From positions 43,848,975 to 43,912,974 of the forward strand of contig CM067564.1 of assembly GCA_034336665.1 (NCBI GenBank): DNA of 64,000 bases, written 5' to 3'. Position numbers and translations under genes: made by a program. The notes below the pieces were generated by a model. The model did not search any database. It was given only the letters and a program-made list of their open reading frames with translations, and had not been told where the DNA came from. Positions 46,063 through 57,514 of this stretch are shown piece after piece; positions within the stretch are counted from its first letter, which is position 1, and every line of letters starts with the position of its first letter. This DNA is from Luscinia megarhynchos (Eukaryota; Chordata; Aves; Passeriformes; Turdidae).

Positions 46063-48404
46063 GATCCTCCAGCTTTTCCCTCAAGGGAATGTCACTTTTG
46101 TGTCACTCTGAGCCAGCACAGTTTGCAAATGTTGGGGAAATGTGGGCAGGGAATCCCTCTCCTCCCTGCAAAATCCACCCAAATTCTCCTACAGACAGGA
46201 GGGGCAAAGTTGATATGAAAGGCAGAGCTGTGAAAGAGCAGAACTGTGAGGACAGGCTGAAATGAATTCAGCAGTTCTAGAAAAGCTATCAGGACATCTC
46301 AGGAATTGCTGCCTGTGACTCTGTGGTTGTTCTACAGGAAAAATAAGATCCTGGTCAGATCCAGGCTGAAAGGCACCAAAGCAGGGATTTTTATTTTCCC
46401 AGTGAAAATGTGGTGCAGATGACAGGGAAGAGCTGGGAGGATGTACCTGTGTGGAAACGAGTCACAAGTCACTTGTGCTGGGGAAGGAGGGTTTGTCAAA
46501 TTAATGTCCCATCAAAGCAGATGGTATTGGGTGTTGGGAACTCAGGGCTGCCTCCATCCCACTTGTGTAGCCAAAAATGAAAACCATTCTCCTGTCAGAC
46601 TTTGTCCTGATAAATAGACAGCTGGGTTGGGAGGAACAGGAGGGAAATTGCAGGTCGGCTTTGGGTTTAACCACAGCTTCCTTATGTCTTTAAGCCAGGG
46701 ATAGAGAGACATGGGTTAGAATTAACACAGAAAACTCTTAGATATTATTTTGTTGGCTACATGGAGTAAAAACTGGTAGAAATCAAAGTGAGATGCAGGG
46801 CATTGTAGAACCATCGTGTAGAACAGGACCAGCTTCCCACCAATTCCCACCTGCCTTTCCAGCACTGGGTTTGCTGGAGGGTCCTCTCCAACATCTCCTG
46901 GCTTGGTGTGAGCAGTGCTGGCCACAGCTGAAAGGGGCTTGGTGAGGCCTTGGTGCTTTGGAAATTCCCCAAGTTTTGCTCCCCAAGCCATCCAGGGGTG
47001 GCTGTGTTTGCAATTCCCTGCTCTCAGGCCACACTGAGCCAGTGCATCATCACTGTGCTGCATCTTTCTGACAGCAGGTGGGTATCAAATATCCCACTGC
47101 TTTCAAAAAATACCTTGAAGGCTTCATCTTGGCTCACTTTCCTTTCCAGGATTTATTTTTTCTTGGAGAAAACACCCCCATCTCCTCTAAGGTATCACAG
47201 GGAGCTGATATTTTCTCTGAAGTTTCTGCCACAGCATCCCCCTGGGGAAACCATTTCAATAATGACATATCAATGTCCCTAAGTACTGTAAAGTGTTTTA
47301 AAAACCAGCCCTAAGGGTTTGATTTACCTGAAGGGACCTCAAGCATGCCCCAGCAGGCTGGAAATTCTTGTCTTTCCCTCCTAGTTCCCCAACAATTGAA
47401 ATGCTCCTGTACTTTTTGTCCATCATACCCAGCATAATTAAAAACCAATTTTTGGCTTTTTTTCTTTTTCTTTTTCCTTTTCAGTGTCTTGATGATTTAT
47501 AGACAATGAGATTTTTATCAGTAGAGCACCACATTAAGAAAATGCTTGTTAATTATCTTCTGCTTAATATGATAATTTAGCAAAAAAACAACACCTATTA
47601 AGAGCTACTCATTAGGTGAAAACGCTTCTCATTTTTTAACACACAAAGTGTCCAAGTTAATGAGGTTCACCTTCGATTTGTAGCTCACTCAGAGATTAAA
47701 AGCTCCCTCCATTTATAACTCCTCACACTGCTCTGTTTCTAAAGGCTCCAGCTCCTGGTTGTGTGGCCAACCCATGAAAACCTTTCCAGCCTCTCCCACA
47801 CTCTCCTGCTGCTTCTGTTTTTTGTGGAATTGTGGAATTGGTGCTGCTGAGGTGGAAGTTTGACAGGGGACAATCCGAGGTCTATCCCGTGTCCCCACCC
47901 ACCTCTGCTCTCTGTGACATCACTGAAACTGGTGGGGTTTGGCACTTTTCAAAAAAACCACACTTTGGCTTCATGGGGTGGAATTCCCTCCTTTCATTCT
48001 CTGTTTGAGGAGGAGCTATTTTGGGGGTAAAGCTGGTATTTGTGCAGGGCAGTTTTGCCTCAGGGTGGGGATTATTTGGGAGGAGGGGTCTTCTGGAAAA
48101 GTGGTTCCTTCATGAGATCCCTCCTTGTGAGGGTCATGGTTACAAATCCAAACCGCATTCAGGTGTTGCTTCATCCTTTTCTCCCCTTTCTCCTGGATAA
48201 GGCCACGTGGCCGTGCTGATGATTTTCCCCACAGGATCACAGAGTTTTCATGGAAAACTTTACAGGTGGAATAGGAGGCTGCTGCTGCTATTCAGGAGAG
48301 TTTTTGTAATTCCAAGGTACATCTTACCCACTCTGTCCAGCTGGAAAACACTCTAAAATCCCAGTAAATTCTCATAAACTGCACCTCAGTTTCTTCCTTT
48401 TGCA
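46063..48404. other. Unique sequence
   Basis: No exon recognised; includes the candidate element at 47490. Confidence 0.55.
47490..47715. promoter_or_regulatory. Candidate conserved non-coding element
   Basis: AT-rich, repeat-free, with GTTAATTATCTTCTGC, CTTAATATGATAATTTAG and CCAAGTTAATGAGG, giving several TAAT cores in about 200 bp. Confidence 0.25.
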
Positions 48405-48474
48405 TTGCAGGGCTGGGAGTTGAACTTGAAGACCCTAGTGGGTTCCTTCTAATTCAGCTTATTCTGTGATTAGA
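48405..48474 (+). mobile_element. CR1 LINE 3' terminus (old)
   Basis: GGGAGTTGAACTTGAAGACC and TTATTCTGTGATTAGA match the last ~70 bp of an old CR1 copy. Confidence 0.6.
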
Positions 48475-48729
48475 TAGCTAATTCCATCTGTATACCAAAA
48501 GCAGGCAGCATCCAGTGTTTCTATTATAAATGTTTAAGGAAAATATTTGTGACCAGACAAAGTCCCTCAAGTTAAAATTTCCCATTGCCGTGTTTTTCAC
48601 CCTCACCGTTTCTCCCAAACTTTGCCACCCACCGTGAATATTCAGCCTGGCTTTGAACAAACCAAGGGATGAAAAGAAATTCCTGCATCCTCCCCTTTTA
48701 CACCCTTCCTTTTCATGCCTCAGCCATTC

Positions 48730-49455
48730 AAGCCTGCCTTCTATCCGAGCAGATCAGCCAGTTTAATTTCATAGTGGCCCGTGGATTAACGATGGTATCG
48801 AGCCTGTGAAATGGCTGTGATAATCAGAGTGAGAGTGCCCACGTTTATCTCCTTGGCGAGCAGCAGCTCAGATAAGCTCCAAGCTGAAGAGAAGTGCTCT
48901 TGCTGGTGTGGGGTTTTTTTATTTTTTTTCTTTTTCACTCTTGCAAACTCATCCTGAAGTGCGAGAAGCGAGTTGGGTCCTCTCTGTTTTACAGCGCGTC
49001 ACGAGCAATAAAGGCTCGGCAGCCCAAATGAAGAACTTCTTGACAGCTCTGTAAAATATCCTGTCTTCAAATGATGCCTTTGGGGAGCTGTCTCCCACCT
49101 CGCTGCTGTCAAGAGCCTGGTGAGCGTGGAGCTGCCTGGAAATGAGTCAACAATTTGAGCGGGCAACTGGAAGGAGTAAAACCCAGCGCGGGCTGTATTT
49201 GATTAACGCCGCGGCGATGAGAAGCAACGGGGGGGGGAAAAAAGCTTCCTTTTGTCACTGCAGTTAACAAATCTGTCTCTGAACACAGGCAGCAGCTGCA
49301 GGAAGAGGGCACTTTATGCGTTGCCCTTTTTCAGGACAGATCACTTGGAACTCTTTAGTCACGCTGCTTTGATCATCTTCTGCAGAGCCCCAGTAATCGC
49401 GGGCTTCTCACGCGAGCCTGGCGGGCGAGGCCCTCCGGGCTGCACGGCCCTGTAA
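48730..49455. promoter_or_regulatory. Candidate conserved non-coding regulatory block
   Basis: A 700-bp stretch free of recognised repeats with many more CpGs than the surrounding DNA (for example TTAACGCCGCGGCGATGAG and CACGCGAGCCTGGCGGGCGA). It contains a GATA site (AGATAAG, 48870-48876), an AP-1/MAF-like TGAGTCA (49143-49149), a GATTAACGA motif (48784-48792) and several AT-rich homeobox-like words. No frame looks coding. The texture fits a vertebrate developmental enhancer, but conservation cannot be shown from one sequence. Confidence 0.4.
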
Positions 49456-52104
49456 ATAAATAATTACATCCCAAATTCTGCCTGAAAAGGACGTTGAGGC
49501 TGCAAAGCGAGAGCTCAGAAGTTGGGAAGGGGAAGGATGCTGGTGGCCTGTGCCCATGTGGGGACAGGAATTAGAGAAGAGCTCTAATGGCACGAGGGTA
49601 AAGGATGGGAGGATGTCACCAAAGCTGCCCCTCATGAGATGCTCACATGGCCTGGAGCATCACCTTTGTCACTGGTGACATGCTCAGCACTTGTTTCTTT
49701 GGCGTGACATTACAGAGAACACACAATGGATGCAATTAAATGAGTTTTAATTATGAGGGCTGTGAAGTTCTTCAGAGAGAGCAGGGAATGTGGTTTGGGT
49801 TATCCCACTGCAAAGTAAAGCAGTTTTGGTAGGGGTTTCCAAAGCTGGGACATTTTTGGATGAGGGCAGTGGATGGACACAGCTTAGAAATGGGATGTGG
49901 ACAAGGCAATTTATTACTCTGGTGCATCAGAACATGTTTATAGCCAGGAACCTCCTGAGCAGAGGTAGAAGAGCCCCTGGACACAAGTGTCTGCCCATGA
50001 CTGAGGGGCCTTTCCAAGGGAAATCCCTGGATGTGTGGTTTGGGCTGGTGTAAAGTAAATTTTCATCATACAAGCTGGAATTGGGCTGGTTTGAATTTGC
50101 TAGCACAGGGATGTTTGGTTATTGCTCAGCAGCTCTTGCACAGAGCTGAGGCCTTTTAAATTCCTCACCCCATCCAGCCCTGGGGAGGGGAGCTTGGGAG
50201 GGCTCACAGCCAGGACAGATGACCAATTCCAGACCTTATGGTCAGTGTGTAAAGCTGGGAGGAGGAGAAGGACGTGGGTGATGGTGCCAGTGATGGGGTT
50301 TGTGTTCCCAAGTCACCCTTACAGGTGATTCCAGCCCTGCTGTCCTGGGAGTGGCTGTGATGGGAAGTGAGGAGTCAGTTCCTTGCTCTGCTCTGCTCAT
50401 GAGTGGCCTTTGCTTTCCCTATGAAAATGCCTTTATCCCTACCCACTAGTTTTCTCACTGTTGCCCTTCCCATTGTCTCCCCATCCCACGATGTGTTTCC
50501 AGCTGGGATTAAACCATGACACTGGATTGTTCCTGTGCTCAACCCACAGCCCAAGGGGATGATCTTGAGCAACCTCATCTGAATTCAGAGCTGACCTAAC
50601 TTTGGAGCTGGCCTTGCTTTGAGTGGGGAGCTGGGACAGAGACCCCAAATGTCCCTTCCAGCCCAAGTTACTCTGGGATTCTCCAATTTATTCTTTGTTT
50701 CCTGCTGAATGTTTTACTTAAAACTTTGGGGTTTACCAAATCTCCAGTTTCCTTGACTTATTAAGGGAAGCAAAACTGTCATAAAGGTCCCATTTTTTAA
50801 AAATAGGATCTGTCTCCTCTACTGCAGAGGAGCTGTGAAGGCTGTGGTCTACAGCAGTGGCTTGATTCAGATCAGGGACTAAATTTTGGCCTCAGCTCAT
50901 TCCAGAAACAAAACCTGACCATGACTCTGCTTCTTTTTGCCCTCTCATTCTTTGTAGAAGGCCTTGGATTCATAAAAGTATTTTAAACATTTGCATCCTG
51001 ATTATTAATTTTAAAAAATAAATCTTGATTTTTCATTTCTCCTCCTTCAAAAGAGAATTTTTGGGTTATGACCAGTCCTATTTCAGCCTTGGCTCTCCCA
51101 CAAAAGTCCCTTCATCTTTTCACACACAGGAAGTAATTTAGACTAAAATCTTATTTGTTGACCATTCATTGAAACCAAGCAATTCACTTTGCAAAAATGT
51201 TGAATAGTTAAAATTGCAGCTAAAAATTAATGGTGCCTTAGAGATCTAACAAAGAAATCTCTAAAAAAGGCTCAGCTTTGGAAAGAAATGAGTTTTTGCA
51301 GAGCCCTAATGCATGTATGTTTTTCATCTTTGTATCAGCTCCTAGAATTTAATGTGAGGATCACACCACAGCTTCATCTCAGGAGAGTGTTTTGAAGGGA
51401 AATTCATAATCCCATGGAAAGAAGGGATGGGGTCACCCCCTGAATGAGAGGGAGAAACCTGGTGCCTGCCTCTGTAAGGAAGTTGTGTCCTGGGAGCCAA
51501 ACTCTGCAGACAAAACCCATTCAGCCATGGAATCAAGATTATAATGTAATGTACATGAAAGGAGGTTGGGTTCAAGTACCCACATTGGCCATTTGGGCAT
51601 TTCCTAGCTTTGATTTGAAAACACTGGTGTTAATTTTGCTCAGGGATATAAACATCCTTTTTCTTCTTCTTAGTTTTTCTCCTTTTTTAATAAGGAAAAA
51701 GGCTGAATTTCCATGAATTCCCCCTTTGTGCCTGCTCTGTTGGTTGTCACCAGGATTCATCTCTGAGATTCATCCTGCAGAGTTGTGCTGAGTGTGATGG
51801 GTGTTCTGTGTTGAGCAGAAAAGTCTCATTTCTGTCTCCTGGCAGTGGAAAGATTGTGGGATGGGAGCACCAGGTTATGTCAGTGCTGACAAACATGGGC
51901 CAGGATTTGGGCTGGCAGCAGAATTCTTGGAGAGGTTTTGATCCAAGTGCATTCCAAAATGATGCCTTGTCATGGTTTGTGCAATCAATATCTATCCTAT
52001 CAATCCAGAGACTCTCAGCCAAACATCTGCTTGTGTCAAGTTCTTCTCTCTCATTCCTGCTCTGTCCTTTACTCTTGCTGGTGACAGGGCTGTAAGGAAT
52101 GTCC
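49456..52104. other. Unique sequence with one old CR1 terminus
   Basis: Nothing coding is supported. Confidence 0.55.
50592..50682 (+). mobile_element. CR1 LINE 3' terminus (old)
   Basis: CTTTGAGTGGGGAGCTGGGA then AATGTCCCTTCCAGCCCAAG and TACTCTGGGATTCT. Confidence 0.65.
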
Positions 52105-52441
52105 TGTGATGGATGTCCAAGGACTTCAGTTTGTCTAGTTTGGAGAAAAGGAGGCTGAGGGGCTCTCTGAGGATGGAAAGCAGAGAGGGAGGTGCTGATC
52201 TCCCTGGTAGCCACTGACAGCACACCTGGGAATGGTTCAAAACTCTGCCAGGGGAGGCTCAAACTGGATATTAGGAAGCATTTCATCATTGAAACACAGG
52301 AAAAGGTTTCCTAGAGAGGTGGTCAATGTCCCAGACCTGTTGGTGTTGAAAAGGCATTTGGACAATGCCCTCAAAAACAGCCTTGAACTTTTGGACAGCC
52401 CTGAACTGGTCAGGCAGTTGGGCAGGATGGTCACTCTAGGG
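52105..52441 (+). mobile_element. CR1 LINE 3' fragment ending in an (ATTCT)n array
   Basis: TTTGGAGAAAAGGAGGCTGA, GCTCAAACTGGATATTAGGA, CCTAGAGAGGTGGTCAATGT and ATGGTCACTCTAGGGCCCTT follow the CR1 3' order over about 340 bp. The final ATTCTATG-type tail has been replaced by the expanded array that starts at 52442. Confidence 0.85.
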
Positions 52442-52676
52442 CCCTTCCTATTCTATTCTATTCTATTCTATTCTATTCTATTCTATTCTATTCTATTCTA
52501 TTCTATTCTATTCTATTCTATTCTATTCTATTCTATTCTATTCTATTCTATTCTATTCTATTCTATTCTATTCTATTCTATTCTATTCTATTCTATTCTA
52601 TTCTATTCTATTCTATTCTATTCTATTCTATTCTATTCTATTCTATTCTATTCTATTCTATTCTATTCTATTCTAT
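52442..52676. repeat. (ATTCT)n array on a CR1 tail
   Basis: About 46 nearly perfect ATTCT units starting at the 3' end of the CR1 at 52105. Confidence 0.98.
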
Positions 52677-52691
52677 CCCATTTTTAAATTC

Positions 52692-52747
52692 TATATTCCA
52701 TTCCATTCCATTCCATTCCATTCCATTCCATTCCATTCCATTCCATT
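52692..52747. repeat. (CATTC)n array
   Basis: About 11 units of CATTC, a one-base variant of the neighbouring ATTCT unit, separated from it by about 15 bp. Confidence 0.95.
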
Positions 52748-53933
52748 TCTTTCTTCAGTTATTGCCTGGGAAGCCAAAAGGGGCCCTGATGAGTTTATGG
52801 AGAAAATTTTTCTTGCTCCAAATTCTTGTCCTAAATTAGAGGGGACCATCACTGGGGTGGGCAAGGCAAATCTTCCAGGGTTCACCCAGCTGCTTTCCTG
52901 GGTGGGTGAGGGGAAGGAGCATGGCCAGTGCACACAGGTGACTCAGGGGATGTGCTCACCATGTACTAACAAGCTTTTCTTCAATAATTGGAAAGCTGAA
53001 GTTTTGGAGGATTTTTAACTCAGCAAATACACGACTCCCAGGGAGTGCAAAAAGCCATTCCCCAGGCACCCCAGAATGACTCCATCTCTCTTTTCCCACA
53101 TCAAAACCCTATTCTAAAGCATGGAAGAGCCAGCTCTGCTCCCCTTAAAAGCTGAAACAATCTTTTCTCATGGTTTGTCCAACACATTTGTGACCCAGGA
53201 TGCATTGCCCTCATTTTATATTGAAACTGAGCTCCCTGAGCTTCCACCTCCTCTGGCAAAAACACCACCAATAACCAACTCCCCAGCCTGCAGCAGCTCA
53301 GGGAGCATCAGCTGGGCCAATTAAACTTTGGCAAAGTAATAAAGATCAGGGAGCAGGGTGTGAGCAGCCCGGTCCTGACAGCTTCGAGGAGCAGCTGAGG
53401 ATGGGGCTTGGCATCAGAAAGGGAAAAAAAATGATTCTCCCCCTAACTAGCTCAGTGGTCGTTAGCTGAGCCTGCTGGTGCCCTCACCTGCTTCTCCTGC
53501 TGACCCCCTGACCCCCCAGACTTTATTTGACATCCCTGTGCAATGGTGATTCTGTGGGTGAACTCTGAATTTTGCCCCTTTGTGTTTATTTAAGCTGCAC
53601 TTAGCTTGAGTCTTACCCCTGTGAGTCACTTCATGCTCGGTCATGTTAAATTTCATTTTCTAATTCTGTACCTCCTCACTTCCTCTGTGAAGAGCAGCCT
53701 GCAGAATGGTTGTGTCCTCCTGAATCCCAACAACTGCCCTCACTTCATTATCCCCAGAAAATTCTATGATCTCTCATGTCTGAATCAGTTTTAAAATAAA
53801 AAAAAAAAAAAACATCACAGGGTACCAGCCCCAAATGAAGATCCTGGTGAGATTTGGTGCTTTTCTGGCTCTGCAAAACATACAATTCCAAACTCCCTTT
53901 GTATGAGCCAAGATTGAAAAAATAATTAAATTT
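52748..53933. other. Unique sequence
   Basis: No exon recognised. 53120-53340 is repeat-free and might be conserved. Confidence 0.5.
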
Positions 53934-54040
53934 CAGAATCACAGAATAGTTTGGGTTTGAAAGAACCTTAAAAATCCTCTTGTTCCACCCCCTCTGCCAT
54001 GGCAGGGACACCTTCCACTAGGCCAGGCTGCTCAGAACAG
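53934..54040 (-). mobile_element. CR1 LINE 3' fragment
   Basis: TCAGAATCACAGAATAGTTT through GCCATGGCAGGGACACCTTC to AGGCCAGGCTGCTC. Its truncated inner end lies about 20 bp before an 8-bp tandem array. Confidence 0.9.
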
Positions 54041-54057
54041 TCATGCCTGCATTGCTT

Positions 54058-54174
54058 CCTTTCTTTATTTCTATATTTCTATATTTCTATATTTCTATAT
54101 TTCTATATTTCTATATTTCTATATTTCTATATTTCTATATTTCTATATTTCTATATTTCTATATTTCTATATTG
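54058..54174. repeat. 8-bp tandem array (ATATTTCT)n
   Basis: About 14 near-perfect units of ATATTTCT. The period of eight equals that of the CR1 terminal repeat, but the array lies at the inner end of the nearby CR1, not at its tail. Confidence 0.95.
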
Positions 54175-55517
54175 ATAATGCTGCTATAAACATCCTTCCC
54201 TGGTTTCCAAAGGAATAGTCTTCTCCTCCCAGGATGTTGCAGCCATGGAGGGTGGCTTCAAAGATGAATTTTTTATCTAGCAATGACACATAATTTTGGC
54301 CAGAGCCATTCATGCTCTTGGGCTGGCATCAGGTGTTATGGTTTCTGTTTATGGGTCCCAAATGAGGCCAGAGGTTTTTCTTTAATCCCTATAAATCCAG
54401 ACTGAGGGATCAGCTGTATCCCAGAGAGAGACCCTGCTGCTGCTGGCTGATTTGATGGGAAGAAGTTATCAGGCCAGTGATAATTTAAATTGACCTGACT
54501 TTACCAAGGCTTGGGCTAAGGGTGTGACATGGTGGTGGCACAGATCCAGGGTGGGAAACACTATTTTCTAGCATCATCTTCAAATAAAAATAATTTTCTC
54601 TTGTGCAGCTACCTCCAAATTACCAGTGCTGGTAATTTGGCACAGTATAACCTGAATTACTTTCACAAACCAGAATTATTCAGGGAAGGGCAGTGAAAGA
54701 AGCAGGGAGCAGGTTTGTAATTCCACCAGGCAATGGCAGGTAGGAGCACATCCTAAAGCAAGAAAGATCTCTGAAGTGTGTAAAAACCAGAGAAGGGCAG
54801 AAATAATGTTGGGCAGTAAACTGAATTATAGCTGAGGAGAGTAGCACTTCAGGCTAAATATCAGAGATATCAATTCCTGATGGGCAGGGTGCAGGACCAA
54901 GGAAAAAAATAAACACTCCAGCACCTGGAATATTTAAATGTGTCCTTAACAGGACAGTCCCACTTTGCTGCTGTGATTCTGCCTCTGGCTGGACACCACA
55001 GGGGCATTCCCAGCCCTGAACCAATTTCCAACCTGATTTTGGAAATCCACCTCACCTCCCTAAGTCTCTTGTTCCCTTCCCACATTTCCTTGACTATTTG
55101 AATTTTAAACTCCACAGGGCAGAGATGATCTCCTCAAAAACTGTGCTGTGCCTCACATAAGGTGGCCTTGATTTTTGGGCACTGCTGAAATAAAACCTGA
55201 GTTTTCCAAGGTGCTCTGAGCAGCAGCCCTGCCAGGGGAGCCAGCCTGCCTGTGAGGAGGGCTGGTTTTATGAATACAGCATCAAGTTTGCCCTTGGGAT
55301 CCTTCTGTCTGTTGTTGCTAATGATCAGTGATTTTCCTGCTATAGAAAGCAACAGGGAGAAGGTGTGAGCAGCCCAGCTGCATTATGGATGAGCTGCACA
55401 TGCAGCTGGGATGGAGATGGGCTGCCCTGTGTCACTGAGGTGTCACCCTCTCTGCTGGCCCACCCCGGGAAGTGGCACTGGTCACCAGTCACTAATTGGC
55501 TCAGTGGATGTGGAGCT
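54175..55517. other. Unique sequence
   Basis: Nothing recognised between the 8-bp and 17-bp arrays. Confidence 0.55.
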
Positions 55518-56219
55518 GGCAGGAATACTGAGTGTGCTGGGATACAGTGTGCGCTGGGATAGAGAAAGTGCTGGGATACTGAGTGTGCTGGAATACTGAG
55601 TGTGCTGGGATACAGAGTGTGCTGGAATACTGAGAGTGCTGGGATACAGAATGTGCTGGAATACTGAACGTGCTGGGATACAGAATGTGCTGGGATACTG
55701 AGAGTGCTGGGATGCTGAATGTGTTGGGATATAGAATGTGCTGGACTATTGAATGTTCTGAGATAGAGAATGTGCTGGGATACTGAGTGTGCTGGAATAT
55801 TGAATGTTCTGAGATAAAAAATGTTCTGGAACACTGAATGTGCTGGGATACTGAGTGTGCTGGAATACTGAATGGACTGGGATGCAGAAAGTTCTGGAAT
55901 ACTGAATGTGCTGGAATACTGAATGTTCTGGAATACTGAGTGTGCTGGGATACTGAATGTGCTGGGATACAGAATGTGCTGGAAAACTGAAGTGCTAGAG
56001 TACTGAATGGGCTGGAATACTGAATGGGCTGGGATACTGAGTGTGCTGGGATACAGAATGTGCTGGAATACAGAATGTGCTGGGATAGAGAATGTGCTGG
56101 GATACTGAGAGTGCTGGGATACAGAATGTGCTGGAATACTGAATGTGCTGGGATACTGAGTGTGCTGGGATACAGAATGTGCTGGAATACTGAGTGTGCT
56201 GGGATACTGAACGTGCTGG
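55518..56219. repeat. 17-bp minisatellite, about 41 units
   Basis: The unit is close to GTGCTGGGATACTGAGT, with frequent GGAATAC, ACAGAAT and TGTTCTG variants. Because 17 is not a multiple of three, each 51 bp cycles through all frames. The minus strand has no stop in any phase of the common unit, which creates a 395-residue open frame over the array. Confidence 0.95.
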
Positions 56220-56861
56220 CCCTGGGTCCCGCTCTGCTGGCAGAGGGGTGGGGAAGCAGGGCTGGAAAAAAGGCTGCCCAGCATCAGAAGGAGCAGAAGG
56301 AGCCTCCAGGCTTGGTTTGAGTGCAGGGAAAGGCGTGTTTGTGGAGGTTTGAAGCTCCAGTATTGATCAGCACCTGAAAGGAGCTGAGAAACAAAGGCTT
56401 CCTGCTCTTTAAAGTTCACTTGCAGGAAATAGGAGGACTTGTTCCTTGGGAGTCTGCTTCCCAGGGAAAGGTTGATGTGCTGCATATTCCCACTTTGCTG
56501 GAGGGTGGGAACAACACTTTGTAGCATGGAGGAGGAAGCACTTGAAAAGGAGAGAGATTCCTCTCTTCAGCCCCTTTCTCCACCTGAATTGAGAGGGAGG
56601 GCAAGGGGTGGCCTGGGAGGGAGAATTTATTTCTCTCTAATCAACTCCATTGAGCATCTGCCTCAGAAAAGCTCCATGGTGCTGAGGGATTCCCTCACAG
56701 GCTCCCCGACTTGGCCAACTTCCTCTTGGCCTCTTTGATGGTAAAACTCCAATTCTTCTGCCAGGCTGCTTTCAAATCCTGCATTCCGTGCAAAAGGTTG
56801 CAGATCCAATCCTGCAGTGGAAAGAAGACACCTGGATATTTGTTGTGTTTGGATACAGGTT
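56220..56861. other. Unique sequence
   Basis: Nothing recognised between the 17-bp array and the CR1 at 56862. Confidence 0.55.
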
Positions 56862-57010
56862 ATTGTGGGAACAGGTTGTCCAGAGAAGCTGTGGCTGCCC
56901 CTGAATCCCTGGAAGTGTCCAAGGCCAGGCTGGACAGGGCTTGGGGCAACCTGGGATGGTGGAAAGTGTCCCTGCCATGGCAGGAGGTTGAGATGATCAT
57001 TAAGGTCCCT
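56862..57010 (+). mobile_element. CR1 LINE 3' fragment ending in a (CCCAA)n array
   Basis: GGTTGTCCAGAGAAGCTGTG through AAGGCCAGGCTGGACAGGGC and CCATGGCAGGAGGTTGAGAT to CATTAAGGTCCCTTCC. The next bases of the CR1 end (AACCCAA...) have become the array. Confidence 0.9.
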
Positions 57011-57085
57011 TCCAACCCAACCCAACCCAACCCAACCCAACCCAACCCAACCCAACCCAACCCAACCCAACCCAACCCAACCCAT
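57011..57085. repeat. (CCCAA)n array on a CR1 tail
   Basis: About 15 units of CCCAA that begin inside the CR1 terminal motif TTCCAACCCAA. Confidence 0.97.
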
Positions 57086-57514
57086 TTCTATTCTATTCTA
57101 TTCTATCCCAATCCCCATTCTATTCCCAATCCTATTCTATTCTATTCTATTCTATTCTATTCTATCCCCATTCCCATTCTATTCTATTCTATTCTATTCT
57201 ATTCTATTCTATTCTATTCTATTCTATTCTATTCTATTCTATTCTATTCTATTCTATTCTATTCTATTCTATTCTATTCTATTCTATTCTATTCTATTCT
57301 ATTCTATTCTATTCTATTCTATTCTATTCTATTCTATTCTATTCTATTCTATTCTATTCTATTCTATTCTATTCTATTCTATTCTATTCTATTCTATTCT
57401 ATTCTATTCTATTCTATTCTATTCTATTCTATTCTATTCTATTCTATTCTATTCTATTCTATTCTATTCTATTCTATTCTATTCTATTCTATTCTATTCT
57501 ATTCTATTCTTCTA
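57086..57514. repeat. (ATTCT)n array following (CCCAA)n
   Basis: About 80 units. The first 90 bp are impure (CCCAATCCCC, CCCCATTCCC) and the rest nearly perfect, so the two pentanucleotides are intermixed at their junction. Confidence 0.97.

Noticed and set aside
44052..46265. Very long forward open frames (737, 685, 413 and 366 residues) rich in Ser-Ile-His-Pro
   Set aside because: They are translations of the (ATCC)n array, open in all three forward frames, and one even crosses the N gap.
55518..56219. CRISPR-like array
   Set aside because: Units are contiguous with no unique spacers, and the genome is vertebrate.
55340..56527. 395-residue minus-strand open frame
   Set aside because: It comes from the 17-bp minisatellite. 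The non-repeat ends have no recognisable domain.
57011..57085. Interstitial telomere repeat
   Set aside because: The unit is CCCAA, not the vertebrate CCCTAA, and it grows out of a CR1 tail.
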